Of a stretch of DNA of 46,368 bases, positions 17,315 through 26,366 are shown in pieces. A program made the position numbers and the translations under genes. Numbering within the stretch: position 1 is the first letter of the stretch; each line of letters starts with the position of its first letter. The notes under the pieces are model-generated. The model ran no database searches and was not told the origin of the DNA. It saw nothing but the letters and a program-made list of their open reading frames with translations. Source of the DNA: Pseudomonadota bacterium (GTDB lineage Bacteria; Pseudomonadota; Gammaproteobacteria; Burkholderiales; Thiobacillaceae); the NCBI GenBank assembly GCA_021847835.1, contig JAJZPR010000018.1:1-46368 (forward strand). Reading direction: 5' to 3'.

Positions 17315-17701
17315 GTGAAGTTCCGATCCGCATTCATCGCCGCTGGTATCGCCGTCGCTCTGCTGGGCGGCTGCCGCAGCGCCGCCGTCTACAATGTCGA
17401 TGCAGCCCCTGTCACGGCGAACAAGGCCGTCACCATGGCAGACATGCAGAAAGCCATCATACGCGCCGGCGCCGGCCTGGGCTGGCAGATGAACGTGGTG
17501 CAGCCGGGCCTGATCGTGGGCACGCTGCGCCTGCGCAGCCACATGGCCGCGGTCGACATCAAGTACGACACCAAGGCCTACAGCATCAGCTACAAGGACA
17601 GCAGCAACCTGGACTACGACGGCACCAACATCCACAAGAACTACAACGGGTGGATCCAGAACCTCGACAACGCCATCCGCGTCCAGGTAGCCAATTTGTA
17701 A
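17315..17701 (+). CDS. Small periplasmic lipoprotein of unknown function
   Basis: 128 residues from the GTG at 17315, which follows an AGGGAGG at 17301-17307; no ATG start fits. An N-terminal signal (MKFRSAFIAAGIAVALL) ends in the lipobox LGGC, so Cys20 would be lipidated. Position +2 is Arg, not Asp, which favours sorting to the outer membrane. The mature part holds a MADMQKAIIRAGAGLGW helix and a short beta-rich C-terminus. The family is common in betaproteobacteria but has no known role. A GC-rich hairpin follows, so it is probably a single-gene unit separate from the acyl cluster downstream. Confidence 0.8.
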   Translation: MKFRSAFIAAGIAVALLGGCRSAAVYNVDAAPVTANKAVTMADMQKAIIRAGAGLGWQMNVVQPGLIVGTLRLRSHMAAVDIKYDTKAYSISYKDSSNLDYDGTNIHKNYNGWIQNLDNAIRVQVANL

Positions 17702-17716
17702 AGTCGCGCCGTTTCT

Positions 17717-17744
17717 GCCGGCCGTCCCCGCAAGGATGGCCGGC
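17717..17744 (+). terminator. Strong hairpin after the lipoprotein gene
   Basis: An 11-bp stem (GCCGGCCGTCC / GGATGGCCGGC, one G-U pair) with a 6-base loop, 16 bases after the stop codon. There is no U-tract, so termination efficiency is uncertain, but it marks the end of the lipoprotein unit. Confidence 0.5.
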
Positions 17745-17850
17745 ATATCGCGAATCCCCATCCAGGGTTCCAACACTATAAGATAGTCGCCGTTGTCTTT
17801 TACCGGCTCTGGAAACATGGCCATCGGGATTAGGGCCGTGGATTTTTAAG

Positions 17851-18120
17851 ATGGAATCAAAAACTGAACTGGAGCAGGCCGTAGCCGAGCTCATCGTCGC
17901 TACGCTCAATCTTGAAACTCCCGCCAACGAGATTGATCCCCTCGCCCCTTTGTTCGGCGACGCCGGCCTGGGGCTCGATTCGATCGACATGCTGGAACTG
18001 TCCCTCGCCATTTCCAAAAAATATGGCTTCCAGCTGCGCGCGGACTCGGTAGACAAGGCCAGCGTGTTCGCCTCGCTGCGCGCCTTCTGCCAGTACATCG
18101 AGCAGCACCGCGCACGCTGA
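17851..18120 (+). CDS. Acyl carrier protein of an aryl-polyene-like cluster
   Basis: 89 residues, typical ACP size. The phosphopantetheine attachment site is Ser44 in GLDSIDMLEL. It would carry the growing chain as a thioester for the ketosynthases, dehydratases and reductase encoded downstream. It is the first gene of the cluster, and its stop overlaps the next start (TGATG). A possible -10 box (TATAAG, 17777-17782) lies 70 bases upstream. Aryl polyene clusters usually have two ACPs; only this one is seen. Confidence 0.88.
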   Translation: MESKTELEQAVAELIVATLNLETPANEIDPLAPLFGDAGLGLDSIDMLELSLAISKKYGFQLRADSVDKASVFASLRAFCQYIEQHRAR

Positions 18121-18596
18121 TGGGCCTCAGGGTCGGAGTAACGGTCTTCCTGGTGCTGGTGGTCTATCCACTGGCCAGCCGCTACCTCCTTAGCCATGGC
18201 TGGGCCGCGGGCCAGCTGTCCTTCGTGCTGCCGGTCGTCGTCTACTGTGCGCTGTTCGCCGTGTTCGCCGGCACGCTCAGGCCGGGGCGCACCCCCATGA
18301 TCAGCCGCTTCGCCCGCATGGAGCAGGGAGAACTCAACGAGGAATTGAGCGCCTACACGCGCCGCCTGACCGCAGTCTGGAGCGCATTCTTCCTGGGCAT
18401 GGCGGCGCTGGCCGCGGGACTGGCCGCGTGGGCGCCGTTGCAGGTCTGGTACGTGCACACCTTCTTCGTCAGCTACGCGCTGATCGCCGCGCTGTTCCTG
18501 GGCGAATATCTCTATCGCCGCTGGCGTTATCCAAACTACCGGCACGCGCCGCCCTGGGAACTGCTGCGCAACGTCATCAAGCAGGGCCTGCGTTGA
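18120..18596 (+). CDS. COG4648-type inner-membrane protein
   Basis: 158 residues with about four to five hydrophobic segments (near 7-25, 34-52, 88-108, 113-133) and a basic C-terminal tail. It resembles the small COG4648 membrane protein found in aryl-polyene-type clusters, whose function is unknown. It overlaps both neighbours (TGATG with the ACP gene, TTGA with the ligase gene), so it is made as part of the same set. A scaffold or transfer role at the membrane is inference. Confidence 0.75.
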   Translation: MGLRVGVTVFLVLVVYPLASRYLLSHGWAAGQLSFVLPVVVYCALFAVFAGTLRPGRTPMISRFARMEQGELNEELSAYTRRLTAVWSAFFLGMAALAAGLAAWAPLQVWYVHTFFVSYALIAALFLGEYLYRRWRYPNYRHAPPWELLRNVIKQGLR

Positions 18597-19897
18597 GCGC
18601 CCTGCCGCTGTTTCCCCGCCACGACGGGCGCCAGACGGTGTATGCGGACGCGCAGCGGAAACTGGACCGCGACACTTTCCTGGGCATGGCGCGCGCGCTG
18701 GCCGCGCAACTGCCGGAACAGACGCACTGCCTGAATCTGTGCGACGACCGCCTGCCCTTCATGCTGAGCTTCTGCGCCGCGCTGCTGCGCCGCAAGTGCA
18801 CCCTGCTGCCGCTCAATCGCACCGAAGCCGCGCTGGCCGAACTCGCCGCGATCCACCCCGGCATCATCGCGCTGTGCGACAGCCCGCAAACCCATGCCGG
18901 GATCGGACAGATGGATGTCAGAAACTGGATGACGGCCGCGCCGCCCGCCGGCCGGGACGAAAACATCCCCGCCGACATGCCGTCCGCCGAGCTGTACACC
19001 TCGGGCAGCACCGGCGCGCCGCAGCCGCACCGCAAGACCTGGGCGATGCTGGTCCAGGGCGCGCGCGTGCTGGCCGACGAGTTGAACCCTGGCGGCACCC
19101 TGCTGGGCAGCGTGCCCTCGCAGCACATGTTCGGCCTGGAAAGCACCATCCTGCTGCCCATGCAGTCCGGCCTCGCGCTGGCGGGCGGCTGCCCGCTGCT
19201 GCCGCAGGACATCCAGTCCGCCATGCAGTCCATTTCCACGCCGATCTGGTGGGCGACCACGCCGCTGCACCTGCGCGCCTGCGTGGAAAGCGGGCTCGGG
19301 TTTCCCCGGCTTGCCGGCATGCTCTGCGCCACGCAGACGCTGGCGCCTGAACTCGCGCGCGCGGCCGAGGACTGCTTCCAGGCGCCGCTGCACGAAATCT
19401 ACGGCTGCACCGAGGCCGGCGCCATCGGCCTGCGCCGTCCCGCGCAATCCGAAACCTGGCGCCTGCTGCCCGACTGGGAAATGGAAAGCGACGGGGAAAC
19501 CGCGCGCATCAGCGGCAACCGCTGCGAGGGCAGGCTCGCGCTGCCCGACCATATCGAAATCGCGGACGCGCGGCACTTCCGCCTCCTGGGCCGCCACGCC
19601 AGCCTGATCAAGGTGGGCGGCAAGCGCATGCACCTGGATGCGCTGAACCGCATCCTGCAGTCGCTGCCCGGCGTGAAGGACGGGGTTTTCTACCAGCCAT
19701 CCGAAGGCACGCGGCTGACGGCGCTGGTGGTCGCGGACGATCCCGACCCTGCCGCCCTGATGGCGGCCTTGCGCCAGCGCATCGATCCCGTGTTCCTGCC
19801 GCGTCCGATACACTGGGTGCCAGCGCTGCCCCGCAATGCCGTGGGCAAGCTGCCGATGCAAACCCTGCAAGAACTGGTGGATACACTTTCCCGATGA
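18593..19897 (+). CDS. AMP-dependent acyl/aryl ligase (ApeH-like)
   Basis: 434 residues from a TTG that overlaps the upstream stop (TTGA); longer starts would run into the membrane protein gene. The adenylate-forming P-loop is seen as YTSGSTGAPQPHRKT (about 135-149), then IYGCTEAGAIG, and the C-terminal catalytic lysine in RNAVGKLPMQ. It probably activates a starter acid and loads it on the ACP. At 434 residues it is shorter than standard acyl-CoA synthetases (500+), as is usual for aryl-polyene ligases. The starter cannot be read from sequence, and there is no ammonia-lyase in the cluster to supply a cinnamate-type starter. Confidence 0.85.
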   Translation: MSALPLFPRHDGRQTVYADAQRKLDRDTFLGMARALAAQLPEQTHCLNLCDDRLPFMLSFCAALLRRKCTLLPLNRTEAALAELAAIHPGIIALCDSPQTHAGIGQMDVRNWMTAAPPAGRDENIPADMPSAELYTSGSTGAPQPHRKTWAMLVQGARVLADELNPGGTLLGSVPSQHMFGLESTILLPMQSGLALAGGCPLLPQDIQSAMQSISTPIWWATTPLHLRACVESGLGFPRLAGMLCATQTLAPELARAAEDCFQAPLHEIYGCTEAGAIGLRRPAQSETWRLLPDWEMESDGETARISGNRCEGRLALPDHIEIADARHFRLLGRHASLIKVGGKRMHLDALNRILQSLPGVKDGVFYQPSEGTRLTALVVADDPDPAALMAALRQRIDPVFLPRPIHWVPALPRNAVGKLPMQTLQELVDTLSR

Positions 19898-20196
19898 GCG
19901 CGGCCTTCGAATTCGGCGGACGCATTCCCGCCGGCCATCCCGCCCTGCCCGGCCATTTCCCGGGCCATCCGCTCGTGCCCGGCGTGGTGCAGATGAACCA
20001 GGTGGCCAAGGCCTGCGAGCGCTGGCAGCCGGGCACGCGCATCACGGGCTGGCCGCAGGTCAAGTTCGTGTCGCCGCTGCTGCCGGAAGAGGCGTTCGTC
20101 GTGCGCCTGGAAAGCACGGCGCCTGGCCGCGCCCGCTTCACCCTGCACGTCGGCGAGCGCCTGGTCAGCAACGGCCAGTTCACCTACAGCGCATGA
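19894..20196 (+). CDS. FabZ-like (ApeI-type) 3-hydroxyacyl-ACP dehydratase
   Basis: 100 residues of the hotdog fold. The active-site loop GHFPGHPLVPGVV contains the catalytic His21. The position of the FabZ catalytic Glu (as in GVLILEA) appears to be Asn35 (GVVQMNQVA), so the dehydration chemistry may be altered or supplied by the second dehydratase (25935-26366). It overlaps the ligase gene by 4 bases and the acyltransferase gene by ATGA. Confidence 0.85.
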   Translation: MSAAFEFGGRIPAGHPALPGHFPGHPLVPGVVQMNQVAKACERWQPGTRITGWPQVKFVSPLLPEEAFVVRLESTAPGRARFTLHVGERLVSNGQFTYSA

Positions 20197-21089
20197 GTAC
20201 CGAATGGAAAACCCGCCCCGAGCGCAGCACGCTGTGGGTGATGCGGCTCTATGCCTGGATTTCCCTGCGCGCCGGGCGCACCGCGGGCCGTTTGCTGCTG
20301 CCGCCCATCTGCCTGTATTTCCTGCTGTTCGCACGTCAGGCGCGCCGCGCGTCGCGCGCCTACCTGACGCGGATTCTGGAACGGCCGCCGGGCTGGCGCG
20401 AATTGTGTCGCCACTTCTTCTGTTTCGCCAGCGTAGTGCACGACCGCCTGTTTTTCGCGGCCGGCCGGTTCGATCGCTTCGAGGTTTCCATCGAGGGCGA
20501 AGAACATGTGCGCAACGCGCTGGCCAAGGGGCGCGGCCTCATCCTGCTCGGCGCCCATTTCGGCAGCTTCGAGGTACTGCGCGCCGCGGTGGCGGCGCAT
20601 GGTGCGCTGCCGCCCCTGAGTGTGCTGATGTATCTTGATAACGCCGCCAAGAGCAACCGTATCTTCGAAAACGCCCGCAAGCAGGGCGTCAACGTCATTC
20701 CGCTGGGCCAGCCCGATTCGCTGCTGCATGCGATGGAATGCCTGCACCGCGGCGAAATGCTCGGCATCCTCGGCGACCGCGCCCTGGGCCGGGATAAAAT
20801 CGTCAGCGTGCCCTTCCTGGGCGGCATGGCGAATTTTCCGCAGGCGCCGTGGCTGCTGGCCGGCCTGGCGCAAGCGCCGGTGGTGCTGTTTTTTGGAACC
20901 CATGAAGAAAAAAACCGCTACGCCATCCGCTTCGAGGCGTTTGCCGACGGCATCGAGATGCCGCGCGAGCAGCGCGCCGAACGCTGCGCGCAACTGGCCG
21001 GACGCTTCGCCCAAGGCCTGGAAGCGCAGTGCCGGCAGTCGCCCTACAACTGGTTCAATTTTTATGATTTCTGGAAAACGCCTGATTAG
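20193..21089 (+). CDS. LpxL/HtrB-family acyltransferase
   Basis: 298 residues from the ATG at 20193. It belongs to the lysophospholipid/lipid A acyltransferase superfamily: a hydrophobic N-terminal segment (about 31-45), then GAHFGSFEVLRA, the H-x4-E form of the catalytic HX4D/E motif (His near 118), and a GDRALG motif further on. In aryl-polyene clusters such enzymes, often fused to or paired with a glycosyltransferase, attach the acyl chain to a lipid or sugar core. It overlaps the LolA-like gene by 26 bases. Confidence 0.85.
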   Translation: MSTEWKTRPERSTLWVMRLYAWISLRAGRTAGRLLLPPICLYFLLFARQARRASRAYLTRILERPPGWRELCRHFFCFASVVHDRLFFAAGRFDRFEVSIEGEEHVRNALAKGRGLILLGAHFGSFEVLRAAVAAHGALPPLSVLMYLDNAAKSNRIFENARKQGVNVIPLGQPDSLLHAMECLHRGEMLGILGDRALGRDKIVSVPFLGGMANFPQAPWLLAGLAQAPVVLFFGTHEEKNRYAIRFEAFADGIEMPREQRAERCAQLAGRFAQGLEAQCRQSPYNWFNFYDFWKTPD

Positions 21090-21648
21090 CGCGGGCATGC
21101 TGCTGGGGCTGCTGTGTGCCGCCCTGCCCGCGCACGCCGCCGAGTGGGGGCTGCCGCAGCTCATGTCGGGCTTCGCCGCGGTGCAGGAAAGCCGCGCGCG
21201 CTTCCAGGAAGAAAAACACCTCGCCATCCTCAGCGAGCCCCTGAAGCTGTCGGGCACCCTGTGCTACGTGCGGCCCGACCGCATCGAGAAGCACATCACC
21301 CGGCCTTATGCCGAATCCATGCGCATCAAGGGCGACCAGTTGGAATGGGAGGCGCAGGGCAAGACCCGCACCCTGTCCCTGCGCAGCCAGCCGCAGTTGT
21401 GGGCGCTGGCGGAAAGCCTGCGCGCCACCCTGGCCGGCGACTTGGCGGCGCTGCAGAAGCACTACACGATCAAGCTGGACGGCACGCCCGCGCAATGGAG
21501 CATGACGCTGGAGCCGCGCTATGACAGCCTGTCGCAGTTCGTCGAGCAGATCCGCATGCAGGGCGCGAACAGCCGGCTGCGCCAGGTCGACATCGTCGAG
21601 GCCAACGGGAGCCGTTCGCTGATGAAGATCGAAGAGGTGGCAAACTGA
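21064..21648 (+). CDS. LolA-like outer-membrane lipoprotein carrier family protein
   Basis: 194 residues from an ATG inside the end of the acyltransferase gene. A signal peptide (KRLISAGMLLGLLCAALPAHA) ends near residue 22, so the protein is periplasmic. Segments such as FAAVQESRARFQEEKHLAIL and SGTLCYVRPDRIEKH resemble the LolA-like family, a half-open beta-barrel that carries lipids through the periplasm. Together with the MMPL exporter it could ferry the cluster's product to the outer membrane (inference). Closely related genes occur in aryl polyene clusters. Confidence 0.85.
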   Translation: MISGKRLISAGMLLGLLCAALPAHAAEWGLPQLMSGFAAVQESRARFQEEKHLAILSEPLKLSGTLCYVRPDRIEKHITRPYAESMRIKGDQLEWEAQGKTRTLSLRSQPQLWALAESLRATLAGDLAALQKHYTIKLDGTPAQWSMTLEPRYDSLSQFVEQIRMQGANSRLRQVDIVEANGSRSLMKIEEVAN

Positions 21649-21659
21649 AAGCCGGCGCA

Positions 21660-23948
21660 TTGCGGCTGTTGTGGATCGCGGCGCTGCTGCTCGCCGCGCT
21701 GCAGCTCGCGCGCACGCCGCTCAACCTCGACTTGAGCGGCTTTCTGCCGCGCGAGGCCGACCCGGCGCAGCGCCTGCTGATCGACCAGATGCGCGACGGC
21801 GTGGGCGGGCGCCTGCTGCTGCTGTCGATCGAAGGCGACAGCGCGGAAGCGCGCGCCCGCGTCAGCCGGCAGCTTGCCGAGCGCTTGCAGGACAGCGGCC
21901 AGTTCAGCCTGGTGGCCAACGGCGCGCCGCTGCCGCCCGCCCAGATGGAATGGCTGATGCAGCGGCGTTACCTGCTGACGCCCGGCCTCGGCGAAGAGTC
22001 CTTCGGCGCCGCGAGCCTGCGGCAGTCGCTGGAGCAAAGCCTGCGCCTCCTGGCCTCGCCGCTGAGCGGCATGGTCCAGGCCTGGCTGCCGCGCGACCCC
22101 GGCGGCGCGATGCTGTCACTGCTGCAGTCGCTGGCGGGAGAAAATCCGCCGGCCATGCAGCACGGCGTCTGGTTCTCGCATGACGGACGGCGCGCCCTGC
22201 TGCTCGCCTACATGCAGGCTGCGGGCACCGACGCGCACGCGCAGGATCAGGCGCTCGCAAGCGTGCGGCGCGCTTTCGACGCAAGCCTGCGAGCAGACGA
22301 CGGGAGCGTGAGCACGGCGCGCCTGCAAATGAGCGGCGCGCCCGCGTTCGCCGACGATGCGCGCCAGCGTATCGAGCGCACGGCGCTACGCACCACGGTG
22401 TTGTCGCTCGCGCTGGTGTTGTTGATTCTGTCGCTGGCCTATCGCGCCTGGAAGCCGGTGGCGCTGAGCCTGATCCCGCTGGCGACCGGCCTTGCCGTGG
22501 GCGCGGCCGCGGTCGGCGCATGGTTCGGCTCGATCCACGGCATCACCCTGGCGTTCGGCGCCATCCTCATCGGCGAGGCAGTGGATTACCCCGCCTACCT
22601 CTTCAGCCACCGCACGCCAGGCGAGGCGCTCGCCGGCGCCGCGCAGCGCATCCGCCGCGCGCTTTATCTCGCCATGCTGACGACCGCGCTGGGCGCGCTG
22701 TTCATGCTGCTGTCCGATCTGGAAGGCCTGCGCCAGCTGGGCCTGCTCACGGCGGCCGGCGCCGCGGCCGCCGGCCTGACCACGCGCTGGATCCTGCCCG
22801 CGCTCGATCCGGGCGACTACCGCCTGCCGCGCCTGCCGCAATGGCCGTGCCTGCCCGGATGGGTTGCGATCCTGCCGCTGGCGGCGGCGCTCATCGTGCT
22901 GGCGCGCGCCGATACAGTGTGGGACGACGACCTGGCGAAGCTCTCGCCGGTCCCGCCGCAAGCTGTCGCACTCGACCGCGAACTGCGCGGCGAACTCGGC
23001 GCGCCCGACGTGCGCTTCCTGCTCGCATTCTCCGCGCCCAGCGCCGAAGCGGCCCTGGCCTTGAGCGAGCAGCACCACGGCTGGCTCGAAAGCCTGGTTC
23101 GCGAAGGCATCATCGGCGGCTATGCGCTGGCCGCGCAAACGCTGCCCAGCCAGGCGGCGCAACTGGCGCGCCACAATGCCATCCCCGACAGCGCCACCGC
23201 CCGCCGCAACCTTGAGCAGGCCTTGCAGGGCCTGCCTTTCCGGGCCGACGCCTTCGCGCCATTTTTGCAGGACATCGAGCGCAGCCGCAGCCTGCCGCCC
23301 ATCCAGCGGCGCGACCTCGATGGCACGCCGTGGGCGACGCGCGTGGATGCCCTGCTTGTGCCGGGGCAAGGCCAGTGGGTCGCGCTGGCGCCGCTCTCAG
23401 GCATTTCCCAGCCCGCGCGCCTTATCGCCGCAGCCAACCAGCACCGCGCGCCCGGCGTGGCCCTGCTGGACATCAAGGGCGACACCGAATCGCTGTTGCG
23501 CAACGCACGCACGCAGGCGCTCGGCCTGATCGCGGCGGGCGTCGTGACGGTCGGCCTGCTGCTTTGGCTCTCTCTCGGCAGCGCAGGCGCAGCCGCCGGA
23601 ACCATGCTACCTGTGCTGGCCGCCATGCTGACCGCCGCCGCCATGCTGCTGGCGCTGGGCATACGGCTCAACTTGTTTCACTTGATATCGCTGCTGCTGG
23701 TCATGGGCACCGGGTTGAACTATGCCCTGTTCTTCCAGCGCCGTGCCGAAAACGAGGAATCCGCCCGCCGCACCGCCCTTGCCGTCGGCTTGTGCGGCCT
23801 GACCAGCCTGACTGCGGCCGCCTGCCTGGCAATCGCGCCCATCCCGGTGCTGCATGCGATCGGGCTGACGGTTTTGCTCGGCACGCTGTTCACGCTGTTT
23901 TATGCCATTGCCTGGCGCGGCGGCAACAGGGTAAAAGAAGCCAAGTAG
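21660..23948 (+). CDS. MMPL/RND-superfamily exporter
   Basis: 762 residues from the TTG at 21660, 11 bases past the LolA-like stop; a CTG start at 21645 would add five residues. The layout is that of MMPL proteins: an N-terminal helix, a periplasmic loop of about 200 residues, a helix bundle (about 240-390) with ILIGEAVDYPAYLFSH carrying the charged residues of the RND core, a second periplasmic loop, and a final bundle (about 620-755). It is probably driven by the proton gradient and moves the acylated product out of the inner membrane. It works next to the LolA-like carrier. Confidence 0.88.
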   Translation: MRLLWIAALLLAALQLARTPLNLDLSGFLPREADPAQRLLIDQMRDGVGGRLLLLSIEGDSAEARARVSRQLAERLQDSGQFSLVANGAPLPPAQMEWLMQRRYLLTPGLGEESFGAASLRQSLEQSLRLLASPLSGMVQAWLPRDPGGAMLSLLQSLAGENPPAMQHGVWFSHDGRRALLLAYMQAAGTDAHAQDQALASVRRAFDASLRADDGSVSTARLQMSGAPAFADDARQRIERTALRTTVLSLALVLLILSLAYRAWKPVALSLIPLATGLAVGAAAVGAWFGSIHGITLAFGAILIGEAVDYPAYLFSHRTPGEALAGAAQRIRRALYLAMLTTALGALFMLLSDLEGLRQLGLLTAAGAAAAGLTTRWILPALDPGDYRLPRLPQWPCLPGWVAILPLAAALIVLARADTVWDDDLAKLSPVPPQAVALDRELRGELGAPDVRFLLAFSAPSAEAALALSEQHHGWLESLVREGIIGGYALAAQTLPSQAAQLARHNAIPDSATARRNLEQALQGLPFRADAFAPFLQDIERSRSLPPIQRRDLDGTPWATRVDALLVPGQGQWVALAPLSGISQPARLIAAANQHRAPGVALLDIKGDTESLLRNARTQALGLIAAGVVTVGLLLWLSLGSAGAAAGTMLPVLAAMLTAAAMLLALGIRLNLFHLISLLLVMGTGLNYALFFQRRAENEESARRTALAVGLCGLTSLTAAACLAIAPIPVLHAIGLTVLLGTLFTLFYAIAWRGGNRVKEAK

Positions 23949-23971
23949 AATTCGATTTTTTGTCCGGTTTC

Positions 23972-25150
23972 GTGAATCCGCTCCCCATCACCGCCTTCGC
24001 CACCGCCAGCCCCATCGGGCTGGGGCTGGACGCATCGCTGGCCGCGCTGAGGGAGGGCCGCAGCGGCCTGCGCCCGAACGATTTCGAGGATGCCGCGCTT
24101 GCGACCTGGATCGGACGCGTGGACGAAATCGAGGCCTGCACCCTGCCGGCCTCCTTGCAGGCCTACGACTGCCGCAACAACCGTCTGGCGCACCTGGGGC
24201 TGGAACAGGACGGCTTCCGCGCCGCCGTGGCGCGCGCGCGCCGGCGCTGGGGCAGCGCGCGCATCGGGGTATTTCTCGGCACCACGACTTCGGGCATCCT
24301 TTCCCTGGAGCACGCCTACCGGGCGCGCGACGAGGCCGGTGCGCTCCCCGCCGGTTTCGACTACGCCCGCACCCAAAGCCTGTACTCCGTCACCGACTTC
24401 GTGCGGAAAGCCCTGGAACTCGCCGGCCCGGCCTACAGCATTTCCACCGCCTGTTCGTCCAGTGCCAAGGTGTTCGCCGCCGCCCACCGCATGATCGCGG
24501 CGGGCATGTGCGACGCGGCGGTGGTGGGCGGCGTGGACAGCCTGTGCAATTCCATCCTGTACGGCTTCGATTCGCTGGCCTTGCTGTCCGCCCAACCCTG
24601 CCGCCCCTGGGACGCCGCGCGCGACGGCCTGAGCCTGGGCGAGGCCGCGGGCTTCGCGCTGCTGGAACGCGAAGGCAACAGCGACATCGCGCTTCTGGGC
24701 TACGGTGAAAGCTCGGACGCCTATCACATGTCCAGCCCGCATCCGGCCGGGGCGGGCGCCCTGCTCGCCATGCGCGAGGCGCTCGCGCGCGCCGGCCTGG
24801 AAGCCGAGGCCATCGACTACGTGAACCTGCACGGCACCGCGAGCCCGGCCAACGACCGGGCCGAGGACCAGGCGATCAGCCAGCTTTTCGGCGCGGATGT
24901 CGCGTGCAGTTCGACCAAGGGGCACACCGGCCACACCCTGGGCGCGGCCGGCATCACCGAGGCCATCATCTGCGCGCTCAGCCTGCGTTCCGGGCTGGTT
25001 CCCGCCACCTTGCACCAGCGCGAGGCCGACCCGGAATTGCGGTGCCGCGTGCTGACCGAGACCCGGCCCATGAAGCCGCGGCGCGTGATGAGCAATTCCT
25101 TCGGTTTCGGCGGCGACAACTGCGCGCTGGTGCTGGGGTGCGCGGCATGA
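23972..25150 (+). CDS. Beta-ketoacyl-ACP synthase (KAS II-like, chain elongating)
   Basis: 392 residues from the GTG at 23972; a TTG at 23960 is possible but fits the family N-terminus (PITAFATASPIG) less well. The catalytic triad is complete: Cys161 (STACSSS), His287 (NLHGTAS) and His321 (KGHTGHTLGAAG). It condenses malonyl-ACP with the growing chain. The next gene encodes a ketosynthase-like partner without the Cys, the heterodimer arrangement of type II polyketide and aryl-polyene systems. The genes overlap by ATGA. Confidence 0.92.
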   Translation: MNPLPITAFATASPIGLGLDASLAALREGRSGLRPNDFEDAALATWIGRVDEIEACTLPASLQAYDCRNNRLAHLGLEQDGFRAAVARARRRWGSARIGVFLGTTTSGILSLEHAYRARDEAGALPAGFDYARTQSLYSVTDFVRKALELAGPAYSISTACSSSAKVFAAAHRMIAAGMCDAAVVGGVDSLCNSILYGFDSLALLSAQPCRPWDAARDGLSLGEAAGFALLEREGNSDIALLGYGESSDAYHMSSPHPAGAGALLAMREALARAGLEAEAIDYVNLHGTASPANDRAEDQAISQLFGADVACSSTKGHTGHTLGAAGITEAIICALSLRSGLVPATLHQREADPELRCRVLTETRPMKPRRVMSNSFGFGGDNCALVLGCAA

Positions 25151-25938
25151 TGCGCGTCGGCCTGCAAGGCATCGGCCTCTACGCCCCCGGCCTGCCAAGC
25201 TGGCAGGAAGCCGTTCCGGTATTGCGCGGAGATCAGGCATGGCATCCGGAGCCGCCGCCGCCGGTCGCCCTGCCGCTGCCGTCCGCCGAGCGCCGCCGCA
25301 CTTCAGCGAGTGCGCGCGCGGCCTGGACCGCCGCCGCCCAGGCGCTGGCGGATGCAAAAGCCGACGCGCGCGCGGTCAGCACCGTATTTGCCTCCAGCGG
25401 CGGCGACGGCGCCATCCTGCATCAACTCTGCCTCGCGCTGGCAGCGCCGGATCGTGCGGTGTCGCCCACGCAATTCCACAACTCGGTGCACAACGCGCCG
25501 GCCGGCTATTACGGCATCGCCACGGGCAGCCACAGCCCGTCCAACAGTCTGTGCTGCCACCGCGCGCCGTTCGCCGCGGGCTTGCTGGAAGCCGCAGTCC
25601 AGGTCGGCACCGAAAACCGCCGCGTGTTGCTGGTGGGCTTCGACCTGGCCGCGCCCTTCCCGCTCGCGCCGCTGTGGCCGGCGCGGCAGGATTTTGCCGT
25701 TGCCCTCTTGCTGGCGCCGCCGGGGCAAGGGGAAGAACTCGCGCAATGGCGCATCGGCACGGGCGAGCAGGCACCGGCTTCGCATGCGGATCGCGAGGAC
25801 TGGATCGGCGAACTCGTCGAGGCCAACCCGGTGGCACAATGCCTGCCGCTGCTGGCGGCGCTGGCTGCCGGCACATCGGCCAGGCATTGCCTGCCCTACC
25901 TTGACGGCCTGTCCCTGGAAGTGGAGGACGCAGCTTGA
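25147..25938 (+). CDS. Ketosynthase-like chain length factor (inactive partner)
   Basis: 263 residues, matching the short beta-ketoacyl synthase-like family (PF13723 type) that accompanies aryl-polyene ketosynthases. It has FASSGGDGAILHQL and PTQFHNSVHNAPAGYYGIA in place of the active-site Cys region, so condensation would be done by the partner gene, and this subunit probably sets chain length. The ATG at 25147 overlaps the upstream stop; a second ATG follows at 25150. Its end overlaps the next start (TTGA). Confidence 0.85.
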   Translation: MMRVGLQGIGLYAPGLPSWQEAVPVLRGDQAWHPEPPPPVALPLPSAERRRTSASARAAWTAAAQALADAKADARAVSTVFASSGGDGAILHQLCLALAAPDRAVSPTQFHNSVHNAPAGYYGIATGSHSPSNSLCCHRAPFAAGLLEAAVQVGTENRRVLLVGFDLAAPFPLAPLWPARQDFAVALLLAPPGQGEELAQWRIGTGEQAPASHADREDWIGELVEANPVAQCLPLLAALAAGTSARHCLPYLDGLSLEVEDAA

Positions 25939-26366
25939 ACAGCACCGACATCGCACGGCTTTTACCGCACAGCGGCAACATGGTGCTGCTGGACGACGTG
26001 CTCGAATACGACGCCAATACCATCCACTGTCTGGCCCGCCGCCACCACGCGGACGACAACCCGCTGCGCGAAGACGGGCGGCTGCCTGCCTGGTGCGGGC
26101 TGGAGTATGCCGCGCAGGCCATGGCCGTCCATCAGGGATTGTGCGCCGGCGATGCCGCGCCGCCCGCGCGCGGCCTTCTGGCCGTGGCGCGCGACCTGGC
26201 GCTGTCGGCGAGCGATCTCGACGAACTGCCGGGCGAGCTGCATATCCGCGCCGAGAAAATCATTGCCGAAGGCGGACGTTCGCTGTACCAGTTTCAGTTG
26301 GAAAGCAACGGACAGCGCGTGCTCAGCGGCCGCGCCGCCGTCGTGCTGCAAGGAACAGCCGAATGA
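25935..26366 (+). CDS. ApeP-like 3-hydroxyacyl-ACP dehydratase
   Basis: 143 residues, hotdog fold. Both catalytic positions are present: His in LLPHSGNMVLLD (His12) and Glu in WCGLEYAAQAMA (about Glu56). It should remove water from the 3-hydroxyacyl intermediate to leave a double bond; without an enoyl reductase in the cluster, conjugated double bonds would accumulate. The start is a TTG overlapping the previous stop; no other start is reasonable. It overlaps the reductase gene by ATGA. Confidence 0.85.
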   Translation: MNSTDIARLLPHSGNMVLLDDVLEYDANTIHCLARRHHADDNPLREDGRLPAWCGLEYAAQAMAVHQGLCAGDAAPPARGLLAVARDLALSASDLDELPGELHIRAEKIIAEGGRSLYQFQLESNGQRVLSGRAAVVLQGTAE

